A stretch of 53,336 nt of DNA from an uncultured Gammaproteobacteria bacterium (GCA_947258975.1 CAMYKK010000013.1:73496-126831); one strand, 5' to 3'. Counted from the first letter of the stretch, positions 29,814-39,100 are shown. The notes: generated by a model not told the origin, from the sequence alone. A program made the numbers and translations.

Positions 29814-30263
29814 CTATTCTTCCGCCACGATGACAACCTTCACCGAACAATGCACCTCCGGATGCAAAGTTACCGCGACTTCGTGCTCACCGGTCGTCTT
29901 CAGCGGCCCCTCGGAAAGATGAATCTCGGATTTCTGCAATTCATGACCGCGTTGCTGCATCGCCTCCGCGATATCGCCGGTAGTTACCGACCCGAACAGC
30001 TTGTCCTCCTCGCTCACGCGGCGCGAGAGTTCGACCGTGGTTCCGCCCATGGTTTGCGCACGCCGTTGCGCACGCGCAAACTTTTCATCCGCGGTTATTT
30101 CTAATTCCTTGCGCTGTGCCTCGAATTTTGCCCTGTTTTCGGGAGTCGCAGGCGCTGCCTTGCCCTGCGGCACGAGAAAATTACGCGCATAGCCCGGTCT
30201 CACCTTCACCAGGTCGCCAAGATCACCCAAGTTTTGAATTGTTTCGAGCAGAATAACTTCCAC
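29814..30263 (-). CDS. rplI: 50S ribosomal protein L9
   Basis: 149 residues, exact family length. MEVILLETIQNLGDLGDLVKV and GYARNFLVPQGKA are the L9 N-domain signature, followed by the long connecting helix and the C-terminal rRNA-binding domain. It is 10 bp downstream of rpsR. Confidence 0.98.
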   Translation of the reverse strand: MEVILLETIQNLGDLGDLVKVRPGYARNFLVPQGKAAPATPENRAKFEAQRKELEITADEKFARAQRRAQTMGGTTVELSRRVSEEDKLFGSVTTGDIAEAMQQRGHELQKSEIHLSEGPLKTTGEHEVAVTLHPEVHCSVKVVIVAEE

Positions 30264-30273
30264 GGCAAACCTC

Positions 30274-30507
30274 CTAGTTATGCCCGTCGGTGTAGGGTAT
30301 CAACGCAAGATAACGGGCCCGCTTCACCGCACGCGCGAGTTGCCGTTGATATCGGGCATGGGTCCCGGTATTCCGGCTGGGAATGATGCGCCCGGTCTCG
30401 GTAATGTAATTCTTGAGCGTCGCGAGATCTTTATAATCGATTTCATCGACATCCAGCGCCGTGAACCGGCAGTATTTGCGCCGTCGATAGGGTCTACTAG
30501 CCATCAT
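30274..30507 (-). CDS. rpsR: 30S ribosomal protein S18
   Basis: 77 residues. [20 protein letters not shown] and [22 protein letters not shown] are typical S18. It pairs with S6 on the 30S platform. The start overlaps the rpsF stop by 4 bp, so the two partners are translated together. Confidence 0.98.
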   Translation of the reverse strand: MMASRPYRRRKYCRFTALDVDEIDYKDLATLKNYITETGRIIPSRNTGTHARYQRQLARAVKRARYLALIPYTDGHN

Positions 30508-31175
30508 TGTTTGTCTCCCTGCTCTGTGTCGGAAATGGGTTCATCGAGTATCTGTGTCGCGTCGGCCGGCAACGCAGCAGTTTGCGGCTCCCCGGGTTCC
30601 TCGGAGTCGGCGGAAGCATCGGCAGACTCGGTCGTTTCGGCAGACGCACCGTCCGCGGTAGGTTCATCGTCCGCAACCTTGATTTCCACTTCGTCATCTC
30701 GAGCCTCATCTTCTCGAGCCTCGTTTTCTCGTGCCTCGTTTTCTCGAGCCTCGTTTTCTCGTGCCTCGTTTTCTCGAGCTTCGTTTTCTCGAGCTTCGTT
30801 TTCTCGTGCCTCGTTTTCTCGAGCCTGGGCTGCAACCTCACGCTCTCTTTCCTCCTCCACCTCTTTCATCATTGGCGACGGTTCGCTGACCGCTTGATCA
30901 CGCCGCAACACCAGGGAGCGCAGCACCGCGTCGTTGAAGCGAAACGCGTTTTCGATTTCGTCCAAGGCCGGTTTTTCACACTCGACATTCATCAACACGT
31001 AATGGGCCTTATGAACCTTGTTTATGGGAAAAGTGAGTTGCCGCCGACCCCAGTCCTCAAGACGGTGGATTGCTCCGCCGTCTTTTTCCAGCATTGCCCG
31101 GTAGCGATCCACCATTGCGGGGACCTGCTCGCTCTGGTCCGGGTGGACCAGAAATACGATCTCGTAGTGACGCAT
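30504..31175 (-). CDS. rpsF: 30S ribosomal protein S6 with repeat-containing tail
   Basis: The S6 fold covers about residues 1-105 ([53 protein letters not shown]). The total of 223 residues is about 90 longer than usual. The extra part contains seven ENEAR pentads and one EDEAR, encoded by 15-bp tandem repeats, and then an acidic tail. E. coli S6 also has an acidic end that receives glutamates, so a charged tail is not foreign to the family, but this one is much longer. The SD GAGGAG precedes the ATG. Confidence 0.96.
   Translation of the reverse strand: MRHYEIVFLVHPDQSEQVPAMVDRYRAMLEKDGGAIHRLEDWGRRQLTFPINKVHKAHYVLMNVECEKPALDEIENAFRFNDAVLRSLVLRRDQAVSEPSPMMKEVEEEREREVAAQARENEARENEARENEARENEARENEARENEARENEAREDEARDDEVEIKVADDEPTADGASAETTESADASADSEEPGEPQTAALPADATQILDEPISDTEQGDKQ
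30706..30825 (-). repeat. 15-bp tandem repeat inside rpsF (8 units)
   Basis: Eight head-to-tail 15-bp units of the form TCGTTTTCTCGNGCC on the plus strand, with two alternating variants (GAGCC or GTGCC) and a TCATCT variant at the left end. They encode ENEAR pentads, so gain or loss of a unit keeps the frame. Confidence 0.95.
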
Positions 31176-31197
31176 GTTAGCTCCTCATGGCATAAAC

Positions 31198-31222
31198 TGC
31201 CTCCCGTCATCGCGGTGAGGCA
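31198..31222 (-). promoter_or_regulatory. Hairpin in rpsF leader, possible S6:S18 autoregulatory element
   Basis: On the minus strand TGCCTC and GAGGCA form a 6-bp stem around ACCG-CGATGA-CGG, which can add a CCG/CGG inner stem. It lies just upstream of the rpsF ribosome-binding site. Leaders of rpsF in several phyla carry a hairpin with a conserved CCG that binds the S6-S18 pair; that this is one is an inference from position and the CCG. Confidence 0.4.
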
Positions 31223-31249
31223 AGGAGAATGTGGTAGTAACGCGGCGCG

Positions 31250-31278
31250 ATTGTAGAGCAAATACAACCCGCGCGCAA
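31250..31278 (-). promoter_or_regulatory. sigma70 promoter of rpsF-rpsR-rplI
   Basis: Minus strand: -35 TTGCGC (31273-31278), 17-bp spacer, -10 TACAAT (31250-31255). An AT-rich stretch lies upstream, as for strong ribosomal promoters. The start of transcription would be near 31243, giving a leader of about 70 nt. Confidence 0.65.
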
Positions 31279-31342
31279 AGGCTTGAGAAACCCGGTCAAT
31301 AATCTCAATTCAGATTTTAATTCAACAGCTTGTGTTGGTATT

Positions 31343-32722
31343 TTACAGCCTTGTATTAGATTTTTTCTGGTTCGGCAATAAACTTCCTTGCACGGTCGCC
31401 GCGCTGTGGGCCAGCAATAACCCCAGCAACACATTCACCGGAAAAAACTCGATGACGTTGGTCGTCAGACTGGCGATACCGATCACTACATACACCGGCC
31501 TGGCCCGGGTATCACTCCATGCGCCGTGGGCCAACAGCGCGTAAAAGCCCACGCAACCCACCACGCCGATCTGGCTGACCAGACATTGCGCGGTCGAGTT
31601 GCTGCCACCGCGCAGCGCCGACAGCGGGACCTCGGCGCCATGTTCCATTGCGTAGCGGAACCAATGCACCGCCACGTTCGTGCCGATTCCCAGTCCTTCG
31701 CCAAACAGTACCGTCATCGGTCCCGTCGCCTCGCTGAAGTACCGTTGCATCCACAGGACGCGTCCAAACATGGACGCGAACACGTCCGGGCGCGCGGTCA
31801 ACCAGGGTAGAGCAAGCAACATCATCAGGCCGATCACGACGAACACCGGCAGCCGCCACCGGCACCGGCACCAGCGTCCACCTTCCGGGGCATATGCGTA
31901 ACCAATCACCAATAGAAACAACAACAGCGCCGATGCCGACCCCGCTGCGATGACCACGATACCGCCCGCGACCACCGTGACGAAACGCATGCGCGGCGGC
32001 GGGTTTCCGAAACACACATAGAACAGCAGCGCGATCACGCAAAACAGGCCGAGCGTCGTTGGTTGCAGGAAGGCGCCGGTCACTCGATCTCCAGGAACCG
32101 GCAACAAGCCCGTACCGGAGAAGATATCCAATCCCCGTGTGATCTCCGGTATCGTCAGAATAAGCTGAAGATATACTAGTCCGATTAGATAGTTAGACAA
32201 TAATGCTAAGCTTCTGGTTGAGGCAAGGTGGGTGACACTGAGGGGGACCGCAACAAACGCGAACAAACGCAGACCCGGCACCAGCAGCAGACCGCCGAAT
32301 CGCAGCCACGACACCAGCGCGGCGAGCACAACCGACGCCGTAAATCCGAGAAGCAGGGGCTGCCTCGACACCACCGGCCGGTAACCCGCGCGCCAACCCA
32401 CCCATAGCGAAACACCAACGATGAGTACCACCAACCCATACTTGACGAGCTTGGTGATGGTTTGGGCGCCGCTGACCGCGTACAGCCGGCGCATCTCCCG
32501 CCGATGGAAACTCTGTACCTCCGCATAGGCCGGATCGAGCCGTGACGAGACCCGGAAATTGGACTTTTGGACACGGTGGGCATGGTAGGCGTCGGGCTCG
32601 AGCCAGCCGGTCCGCTTCAACCAGAACGTCGCGCCATTGGCCACCACCGCAACGCACAACAACACCCCGATGACGTGAATCCATCCACAGCGTCCGCCTA
32701 GATGCCGGCGTTCCCGCATCAA
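31343..32722 (-). CDS. O-antigen ligase/polymerase-like polytopic membrane protein in lasso cassette
   Basis: 459 residues with about ten to eleven hydrophobic helices. The region SGTGLLPVPGDRVTGAFLQPTTLG, followed by helices and a large extracytoplasmic loop (about residues 310-385), resembles the Wzy_C/WaaL family, which moves undecaprenyl-linked glycans. Its ATG overlaps the stop of the upstream HPr-kinase-like gene (ATGA), so it is in the lasso operon. Its role there is unknown to me. It could be a tailoring glycosyl transferase, an exporter substitute (no ABC transporter is near), or a passenger. Family assignment is moderate, function open. Confidence 0.65.
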   Translation of the reverse strand: MMRERRHLGGRCGWIHVIGVLLCVAVVANGATFWLKRTGWLEPDAYHAHRVQKSNFRVSSRLDPAYAEVQSFHRREMRRLYAVSGAQTITKLVKYGLVVLIVGVSLWVGWRAGYRPVVSRQPLLLGFTASVVLAALVSWLRFGGLLLVPGLRLFAFVAVPLSVTHLASTRSLALLSNYLIGLVYLQLILTIPEITRGLDIFSGTGLLPVPGDRVTGAFLQPTTLGLFCVIALLFYVCFGNPPPRMRFVTVVAGGIVVIAAGSASALLLFLLVIGYAYAPEGGRWCRCRWRLPVFVVIGLMMLLALPWLTARPDVFASMFGRVLWMQRYFSEATGPMTVLFGEGLGIGTNVAVHWFRYAMEHGAEVPLSALRGGSNSTAQCLVSQIGVVGCVGFYALLAHGAWSDTRARPVYVVIGIASLTTNVIEFFPVNVLLGLLLAHSAATVQGSLLPNQKKSNTRL

Positions 32723-33633
32723 TCGCGCTCAATGATCCGTTGCAGCGTGTCCAAGGATTGCTGGCGATGCGGATACTCCAAGGTCGTGATTTGAGTCGAA
32801 TCCGCGACTTGCGCGCAAAACTCAAGATGTCGTTCCAGTACAGAATCCGGAAATAGGCGCGCTGACAGCGTGTGCCGCGCCACTGCCAACGCGGCAGCAC
32901 CCGCAGACAGCACATCGGTCACCGCAGGCCTATCGGACCCGGATTTGAGCACAAATATTTTTTTTACGGCGATCGGCGCAAAGTCCGCATACTGTTGCTC
33001 AGCCGGGAGGCTACATTGTGGAAACGGCGTTAGGCTGTGCAGTATCCGGTTCATGGCAACGGCGACGATATCGTCGGCGAGACGCTGCATGGCGGCGCGC
33101 GGCGCCGACAACCAAGCGGCAATGGTGGATTTCCCGAGACCCGATTCACCGAGGAACAATATCGCGGCACCCTGATGAATTACGGCGCTACCATGCAGGC
33201 ACCATCGCCGCTGCAACGCCAACGCCAACGCCAACACCGGACCCAGCAACAGGTCCGTCACGCCTGAACTCCGTGCGGGTGGGTCCAGCAACTCAATCCA
33301 CTTTCCGTCATCGCGCACGAAAAACCGGGACGCGCCCATACGGACAACATAACCGTCCGCAACTCGTCTGCACTGGACAACCTGGCGGGCACCGCCGATC
33401 CAACCGTCCGACTGCCGCTCAGTGGAGTATTGTGTATCATCCACCGCACGTCCGGGCATAACTTGCGACGACAAACGCGTCGTGTGTACGCGCTGCTCGC
33501 GAAACGCCTCGAGCGCGGTCACGCGCGCATCGATCCAGAAGCGGCACCCGGCGACGCGGTACGCGCGGACCAGCATGTCAGGATTTTCCTGGGAAGTCGT
33601 TAAGCGCACGAAAATGGCGGGTTTGGACCCCAC
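32719..33633 (-). CDS. HPr-kinase-like protein of lasso cassette 1
   Basis: 304 residues. The C-terminal half has CLHGSAVIHQGAAILFLGESGLGKSTIAAWL in two adjoining pieces: HGSAV, then the P-loop GESGLGKST near residue 178-186, and ADDIV as Walker B. This is the HprK/P fold found beside lasso peptide precursors, where studied relatives phosphorylate the C-terminal residue of the precursor. The N-terminal half is variable. It follows the precursor by 16 bp and overlaps the membrane protein gene by 4 bp. Confidence 0.75.
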   Translation of the reverse strand: MGSKPAIFVRLTTSQENPDMLVRAYRVAGCRFWIDARVTALEAFREQRVHTTRLSSQVMPGRAVDDTQYSTERQSDGWIGGARQVVQCRRVADGYVVRMGASRFFVRDDGKWIELLDPPARSSGVTDLLLGPVLALALALQRRWCLHGSAVIHQGAAILFLGESGLGKSTIAAWLSAPRAAMQRLADDIVAVAMNRILHSLTPFPQCSLPAEQQYADFAPIAVKKIFVLKSGSDRPAVTDVLSAGAAALAVARHTLSARLFPDSVLERHLEFCAQVADSTQITTLEYPHRQQSLDTLQRIIERD

Positions 33634-33649
33634 GGACCGTAACTGTACG

Positions 33650-33835
33650 CTAGTCCTTAAATGACGTTGGATTCCCGCTCTCGAGATTCCCTGGCGAGGG
33701 GCCGAGGGTGATGTCGCGGACGTCGCCGTACACGGCTAAAGTCGGACGCTGGTAGCGTTTCTTCGTCCTTACACGCCGATCATCGCCAGTTGACGTGTTT
33801 ACTACGCGGTTTTCTTTGTGTCGGCCGTGTTTCAC
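33650..33835 (-). CDS. Lasso peptide precursor 1
   Basis: Small gene, 61 residues from the GTG at 33835 (an ATG at 33871 in the same frame would give 73 and overlap the cyclase gene). The leader has KRYQRPTLAVYGDVRDITL: the YxxP motif bound by B1 proteins and Thr at the penultimate leader position. The predicted core is GPSPGNLESGNPTSFKD, 17 residues. Gly1 to Glu8 would close an eight-residue ring, with Phe15 and Lys16 as candidate plugs. It lies between cyclase 1 and kinase 1 on the same strand. Neither start has a strong ribosome-binding site. Confidence 0.82.
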   Translation of the reverse strand: MKHGRHKENRVVNTSTGDDRRVRTKKRYQRPTLAVYGDVRDITLGPSPGNLESGNPTSFKD

Positions 33836-33851
33836 AGTTCTGTCTGAATGT

Positions 33852-35705
33852 TTATGGCAGATTGTACGCATCGCGAAACGCGGCGCCGGGCGCAGTATAC
33901 CTGCTCCACATTTCAAGCGAAATACACAGCCAACGAACATATCCACTCACGCCGTCGCATTCGCCGTTTACGCGCAACCAATCCCGATCCACGTATTGGG
34001 ACCAAATATTATCAGGGGAATGCAACCATTGCTGCACGCGGGTTAACTCTTTTTCACTCAGACCAAGCGTATACAACGATTGAAATGAAGTCTTGTTCGG
34101 CCGCGTCAGGATCGCCGCCGGTACTATGCCTCGCAGTGCGCGGCGCACGATGGGCCGTTTGGTGCCGCGGGAATACAATTGCCGGGTGGGAATCTGCAGC
34201 ATGAAATCCACCAGCCGACGGTCGCGGAACGGATAGCGCAATTCAACGCCATAACGCCCGGCAAAGAAGCGCTCGATGTATCCCAGCCCGGTAACGAGTT
34301 CCAACACCCGAAAGTATTGATTCGGTCGCCGAGCGCGCGTGGACTCGTGGGGCCAGGCACCGCCGTTATCGAGATGTTCGCGCGCGAAGGGCGTCAACCA
34401 TTCGGGTACCGGCCGTGGCCGCAATTTTTGATACGCGCCATGGGTAAACAGGCCGCGTAACAATCCTTGTGTTATAAACGTCCGCCACCCATGTTCCTTG
34501 CGGTACCAGATACTATCCCCGATCGCGGTCGCGAGGCGGCGCTCGACCAGCAGGTCGCCGAGCCAGCGCTCGGTGCCGCTGTATAGATGATCTCCCATCA
34601 GTCCACTCAGCAATACCCGCACACCGTGTCGCTCGAGCTCCCGGTATAGATTCTCATGTAAACGCCGGTACGGATTTTGAAACGGTGCAAAGGGGTGTAT
34701 GGGCCAAGTTTCAAAATCGCTCAACGGCCATGCCGCATCGCAATTGACCTGCAGTGGTATTAAGCGATGGGCGTGATACATCTGCTGCAGGTACTCACGC
34801 TCATCGCATTCGGTGCGCCGGTCGAACACCCACGAGGCCGCCGTCAACCGGCGGCCTTGCGTCGTCAAGTGGCGCGCCGCCACCGCGGCAATCGGCGCGG
34901 AATCGAGTCCGCCGCTCATGGCGACCGCCGGCTCGCCCGTGGCCCGCAAACGGCATGCGACACTCTGGCTCAATAACTCGAGAAAATGCTCGGCGTAATC
35001 CTCGTCCTTGCGGTAACGAAGACGGGTGTCGGGCGCAAATGGCCAATATGATTCGTTGGCCACGGTGTCCATCCCTACACGCATCACCTGCGCCGGTAGC
35101 AGCATCTTGACCCCGCGAAACAGCGTCGCCGCCGCAGTCTGCTCTGTATAGGCGAAGAACATCGCCATCGCGCCATGATCGGGCGCAACGGCAAGGCCGG
35201 GATGCGCAAGCACACCGCCCGGTTCCGAGGCCGCAACGAGCGTGCGGTCCGACAGCCAATAAAATAGCTTACGCCCGCCCATGGGATCGCAACCCAGCAC
35301 CACTTCGCGCCGTGAATGGTCGTATACCGCCAATGCAAACGGCCCCAGCAAGCGCCGCACACAAGCGCTGCCCCAGCGAGCGTAGGCGTGCAGAACCAGG
35401 CGCGCATCCGACAATGCCGAAAGCCGCGGCAGGCGCCCGGGTAGTTGCTGATACACATCTTGGCGATTATCCAACCGCCCGTCCCACAACAAAATGAGCG
35501 TCGCCTCGGGATGCGATATGGGTTGACGTTCCCCGATATCCTCGGGCGTCGTATGACAGTGCCGATGACCCAACACTGCGGATCCTTTGGTCACGACACG
35601 CTTGCCGTCAGGACCGAGATACTTCATCACGGAAAGCATCTTCTCAACGAGGCGCGGCGACGCCGGGCGTTCGTCGCGGTAGAACAACAACGCAAGTCCA
35701 CTCAC
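33852..35705 (-). CDS. Lasso cyclase 1 (asparagine synthetase B homologue)
   Basis: 617 residues from a GTG (35705). Two domains: a class II glutaminase-like N-terminal part (LGPDGKRVV, WDGRLDN) and a synthetase part with the ATP-binding SGGLDSAPIAAVA near residue 262-275. True asparagine synthetases begin Met-Cys; here it is MSGL, so the glutamine-splitting Cys is absent. This is expected for lasso cyclases, which activate the Asp or Glu side chain with ATP and need no ammonia. Immediately followed by precursor 1. Confidence 0.85.
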   Translation of the reverse strand: MSGLALLFYRDERPASPRLVEKMLSVMKYLGPDGKRVVTKGSAVLGHRHCHTTPEDIGERQPISHPEATLILLWDGRLDNRQDVYQQLPGRLPRLSALSDARLVLHAYARWGSACVRRLLGPFALAVYDHSRREVVLGCDPMGGRKLFYWLSDRTLVAASEPGGVLAHPGLAVAPDHGAMAMFFAYTEQTAAATLFRGVKMLLPAQVMRVGMDTVANESYWPFAPDTRLRYRKDEDYAEHFLELLSQSVACRLRATGEPAVAMSGGLDSAPIAAVAARHLTTQGRRLTAASWVFDRRTECDEREYLQQMYHAHRLIPLQVNCDAAWPLSDFETWPIHPFAPFQNPYRRLHENLYRELERHGVRVLLSGLMGDHLYSGTERWLGDLLVERRLATAIGDSIWYRKEHGWRTFITQGLLRGLFTHGAYQKLRPRPVPEWLTPFAREHLDNGGAWPHESTRARRPNQYFRVLELVTGLGYIERFFAGRYGVELRYPFRDRRLVDFMLQIPTRQLYSRGTKRPIVRRALRGIVPAAILTRPNKTSFQSLYTLGLSEKELTRVQQWLHSPDNIWSQYVDRDWLRVNGECDGVSGYVRWLCISLEMWSRYTAPGAAFRDAYNLP

Positions 35706-35739
35706 AACTTCGGGTACCTAAACTTTTCTAAATGTTTGT

Positions 35740-35770
35740 TGTCAATAATCAGCACCGGCATATTGCCGGT
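35740..35770 (-). promoter_or_regulatory. Possible promoter and operator of lasso cassette 1
   Basis: On the minus strand TTGACA lies at 35740-35745, about 35 bp ahead of the cyclase GTG, with a poor -10 (TTTAGG after 17 bp). Eight bases further upstream is a 7-bp inverted repeat, ACCGGCA (35754-35760) TAT TGCCGGT (35764-35770), well placed for a regulator. Confidence 0.4.
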
Positions 35771-35803
35771 AGTGGTTGATACACTTCGTTGAGGTGCACT
35801 GAG

Positions 35804-35864
35804 ATGCGTGACTTAGTCACACAAACTCAAAAATTTAGTTATCAGATTGCACCATGCGTGACTT
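35804..35864. repeat. Direct repeat ATGCGTGACTT, 50 bp apart
   Basis: ATGCGTGACTT occurs at 35804-35814 and again at 35854-35864 in the divergent region between cassette 1 and the giant secreted protein. The first copy is part of a GTGAC-TTA-GTCAC inverted repeat. The spacing and position suggest binding sites, but no regulator is identified. Confidence 0.4.
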
Positions 35865-35992
35865 TTGCGTTATCTTTCTGAGAACACGAAGAGTACAATT
35901 GTACAGAACGGGCCGATGACCGGCACGTTAAAGCCGACTAACCAGCATCTGAGGTAACTGGGTGGTCGGCGACATGGATGACTTAAGTGGGG

Positions 35993-36082
35993 GTTGCTGG
36001 TAAAAGCCAAACCTGTCGTCAGACGGGTACGGAAAGCCGCGGATCTTACGTACCATCAAGACTGCCGGGCCGCCAAGGCAAC
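35993..36082 (+). ncRNA. Cyclic-di-GMP-I (GEMM) riboswitch aptamer
   Basis: About 90 nt. Outer stem GUUGCU (35993-35998) with GGCAAC (36077-36082). Then AAAAGCCAAACC leading into a 7-bp hairpin ACCUGUC-GUCA-GACGGGU, the conserved ACGGAAAGCC, a variable arm with UCUU/AAGA, and UGCCGGGCCGCC. This is the GEMM layout: AAACC hairpin, ACGCAAAGCC, then GCCGGG-UUGCC. Two changes from consensus fall at positions that pair with each other (G-C replaced by C-G in GCCAAACC and ACGGAAAGCC), which supports a real structure; the ligand-contacting G just before is retained. It lies about 90 nt ahead of the giant protein start, so c-di-GMP probably controls that gene. The switch mechanism is not obvious, since no T-run terminator follows. 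Confidence 0.75.
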
Positions 36083-36170
36083 AGGGCTGGTTGATCTGGT
36101 TTGTTCGCGTTATTGGACCAGAACAACTAGTCATTTCGAGTCTTATCACTACATGTGGGGTGTACGTAAG

Positions 36171-39100
36171 ATGAAATTCCTAGCACAGATTTGCCCTAAT
36201 CTGGGTAAGCCCAATAATAATTTATCGGCAACGGTTCGCGCCAGTCGATTGCGCTATCTGCTGGTGGCGCTCGCGGCGTGGACGGCCTTGAGCGTTCCAA
36301 GCGGCGCTATGGCCCAGCTGGTATCCAATTGCCTGCCGAGCTGCGATAAGGCGGACGGGCGGTTTCTTTCCATACCGGGCTCCGGCTTATTCACCTTGAC
36401 CGCGCAAGACATCAACATTCGCATCGCGGTTCCCAGTGATATCGGCCAGTTCCAGGTCGAGATCTTTGACGGCGACACCAATGTGACCGGCGGTCCCGGC
36501 TCGCACTGGGATTTGAACTTTTCGCCCGCACAAGATTTGAATTTTCAGATTTTTTACGGCGACGGCTCCGGAGATCCGATCAATGATCCGGCGTGGCCGT
36601 TGACCGGCAACGCCATGCCGGATAACGATTGGTTCACGGCCCCGGCGGTCAGCACCGAAGCACGCGCCCAGGATACGGACGGCCTTTACCGCTATCGCTT
36701 GCGGATCAGGTTGGCGGATCCCGAGAGCAGTTCGATCTCCAACTTCAAATTGCGCATTACGCCGGACTCGGTCTTGGCCACCATCGGTGAGCCGTTCGGA
36801 TTCCAAGCCCCGATCTACAGTTTTGCCGACGCCGAGACCATCTATCCCGACTGGCCGAATAACGTGGGCGATCCGAATCACGAGTATCCCTTTGGATATG
36901 GAGACACGTTGACTCCCGCGGAGCCCGACTATTCTCCCAACACCACTTATGACGGCACCTTCACCTTCTTTGCCCGCAACGGCGTGCCGGGCATTGGTGG
37001 CGTCGATCCCGATGAGTTCGTGGCCTGGGATGGGGATCTGGACCACGGCTCGTTTAACGGCACCATGCTCGATACCGATGATCCCGACACCCCCAACGAC
37101 CTGCTCCCGGTGTGGGCGGTTCCCGACACCGTGTTCGAGAAAGCACAGCCGGTCGCGGCAGACAACCCGCCAGACGACGTTGATTCGCCGGAAGCCCTAG
37201 TCTTCACCAAACGCGCCATCGTGCGCACACCCTCGGTGGCGTACGAGGTATTTCCGGCCGACGATACCGGATTGCCCGGCGGAACATCTTTCGCCAATGA
37301 CAACCCCTCCGGAAACCAGGAATGGGAACAGTTTCGTTTAACCGAGGCCAACGAGGACGCCTCCACCGCGGACTATTGGGGCATTGACGACCTCAAGCCG
37401 GGAATCTACAAAGTGGTGCTACGCGGTATGGATCTGCAGAACTTCAATGCGTGGCGGGTACCAGCGATCTGCACCGACACCAACGGCAACCCCTGTCCCG
37501 AGCCCCAATCGGTGAGTATCGGCGACCGCGTGTGGCAGGATTTGGACGGCGACATGCAGGGTGGCGGCCTCGGCGCCGCGGACGATGGCGAGCCCGGCAT
37601 CCCCGGTGTACTCATGAACGTGTTCAGCCGGGGCAACCTCATTAATCAGACGATCACCGACACCGACGGCCGTTATCTGTTCCGCGTGACCGAGGGCGAC
37701 CAGGGGGCCGCCACGGCATATACGGTTCAAGTCGCACCCGAAAACTTCAGCGACCTCGGCCCCCAGGGCTCCATCGGATGTTGCGTGTATCTCGATGCCA
37801 ACGGTAATGGGACCCGCGATCCGGACGAAGCCGGGCTCGGGAATATCAGGGTCGTCCTTCGCGACACCAGTCTTAATGCGCTCGACGTGGCACTCACCGA
37901 CGCCAACGGATTGTACCGCTTCAACAACCTTCCGCCCGGCGATTATGTTGTCGACGTGGTAGACGCAACACTGCCCCCGGGTTTGGCCATCTCTGGCGGT
38001 ACCGATCCCAGTCCGCTGCTCACCATTACCGGCACTGAAAGTCTCGGCGCCACGTTCGGATACCGGAACGCTGCCGGCGCCATCATCGGCAACCTGATCT
38101 GGACCGACGTGGACAACAACGGCATGCGCGACGCGGACGAGCCGGGATTCAACGGCGTTACCGTGGCGTTGATCGATTTGGGCGACGACAACGCCATTGG
38201 CGGCATGAACGGCAACGCCGACACGGTGGTGGCGACCGCGGACACCATCGGTGGTCGCTACCTGTTCACCAATGTTCCCGACGGCACTTACATAGTGGAA
38301 ATCACGGATCTACGTGCCCGCCTGAGCGGTTACGACTGGGTGTTCGGGCCCAATGGCACCGTATTGCCGACCGACCGCACCGAGCCGTTCGCGGTGGTCG
38401 CGGGTGATACCTTGCTCGAAAAGGACTTTGGGTATCTGCGCGACGGCCTGCCGACGATTACGGATTCCGTGTGGTTGGACGTCGATCGCGACGGCGTGCG
38501 TGACGCGGATGAAATAGGCTTTCCGAACGTGACCGTGAGTCTCAATGAAAGTCAGGGCATCTTCGGCGACGACATTTCGGTGGCGGTAGCCACCACCGAC
38601 GCGAATGGCGTGTTCCGTTTCGCGGGCGTACCGGACGGGGATTATCGATTGGTGTTAACGGGGGTCAACGGTGTGTTGGCGGGTCTGCTGCCAACTACCC
38701 CAGCCGGTTTGACGCAACTTCCCGTGACGGTTTCGGGGCTCGACATCACTGGTAATCACTTCGGATTCAATACTCAAGGACAACTGGCCAACGCCCTCAA
38801 CACGACGCCCGGCGGCGCGCCGCCGCAGGAGATTGCGGATTCGGTACAAGACCAGAATGTACTCACCTATGACTTCGGGTATCAATTGAACCCCGTGATC
38901 ATCGGCGATGATGTGTTCGAAGATCTGGATCAGAGCGGCCTGCCACCAGGGGCCGGGGAACCGGGGATCCCCGCGGTGTGCGTGAATCTGCGCAACGCCG
39001 ACGGGACTTCGATCGGCCGAACCGTCACCGATGGCAACGGTAAATACGAGTTTCCGGTGCTCCCGGGCACCTATACCATCGAGGTGTGTCCCGAGAGCCT

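Noticed and set aside
30507-31256. 249-codon plus frame rich in Phe and Ser (antisense to rpsF)
   Set aside because: Results from the ENEAR repeat, whose reverse complement lacks stops.
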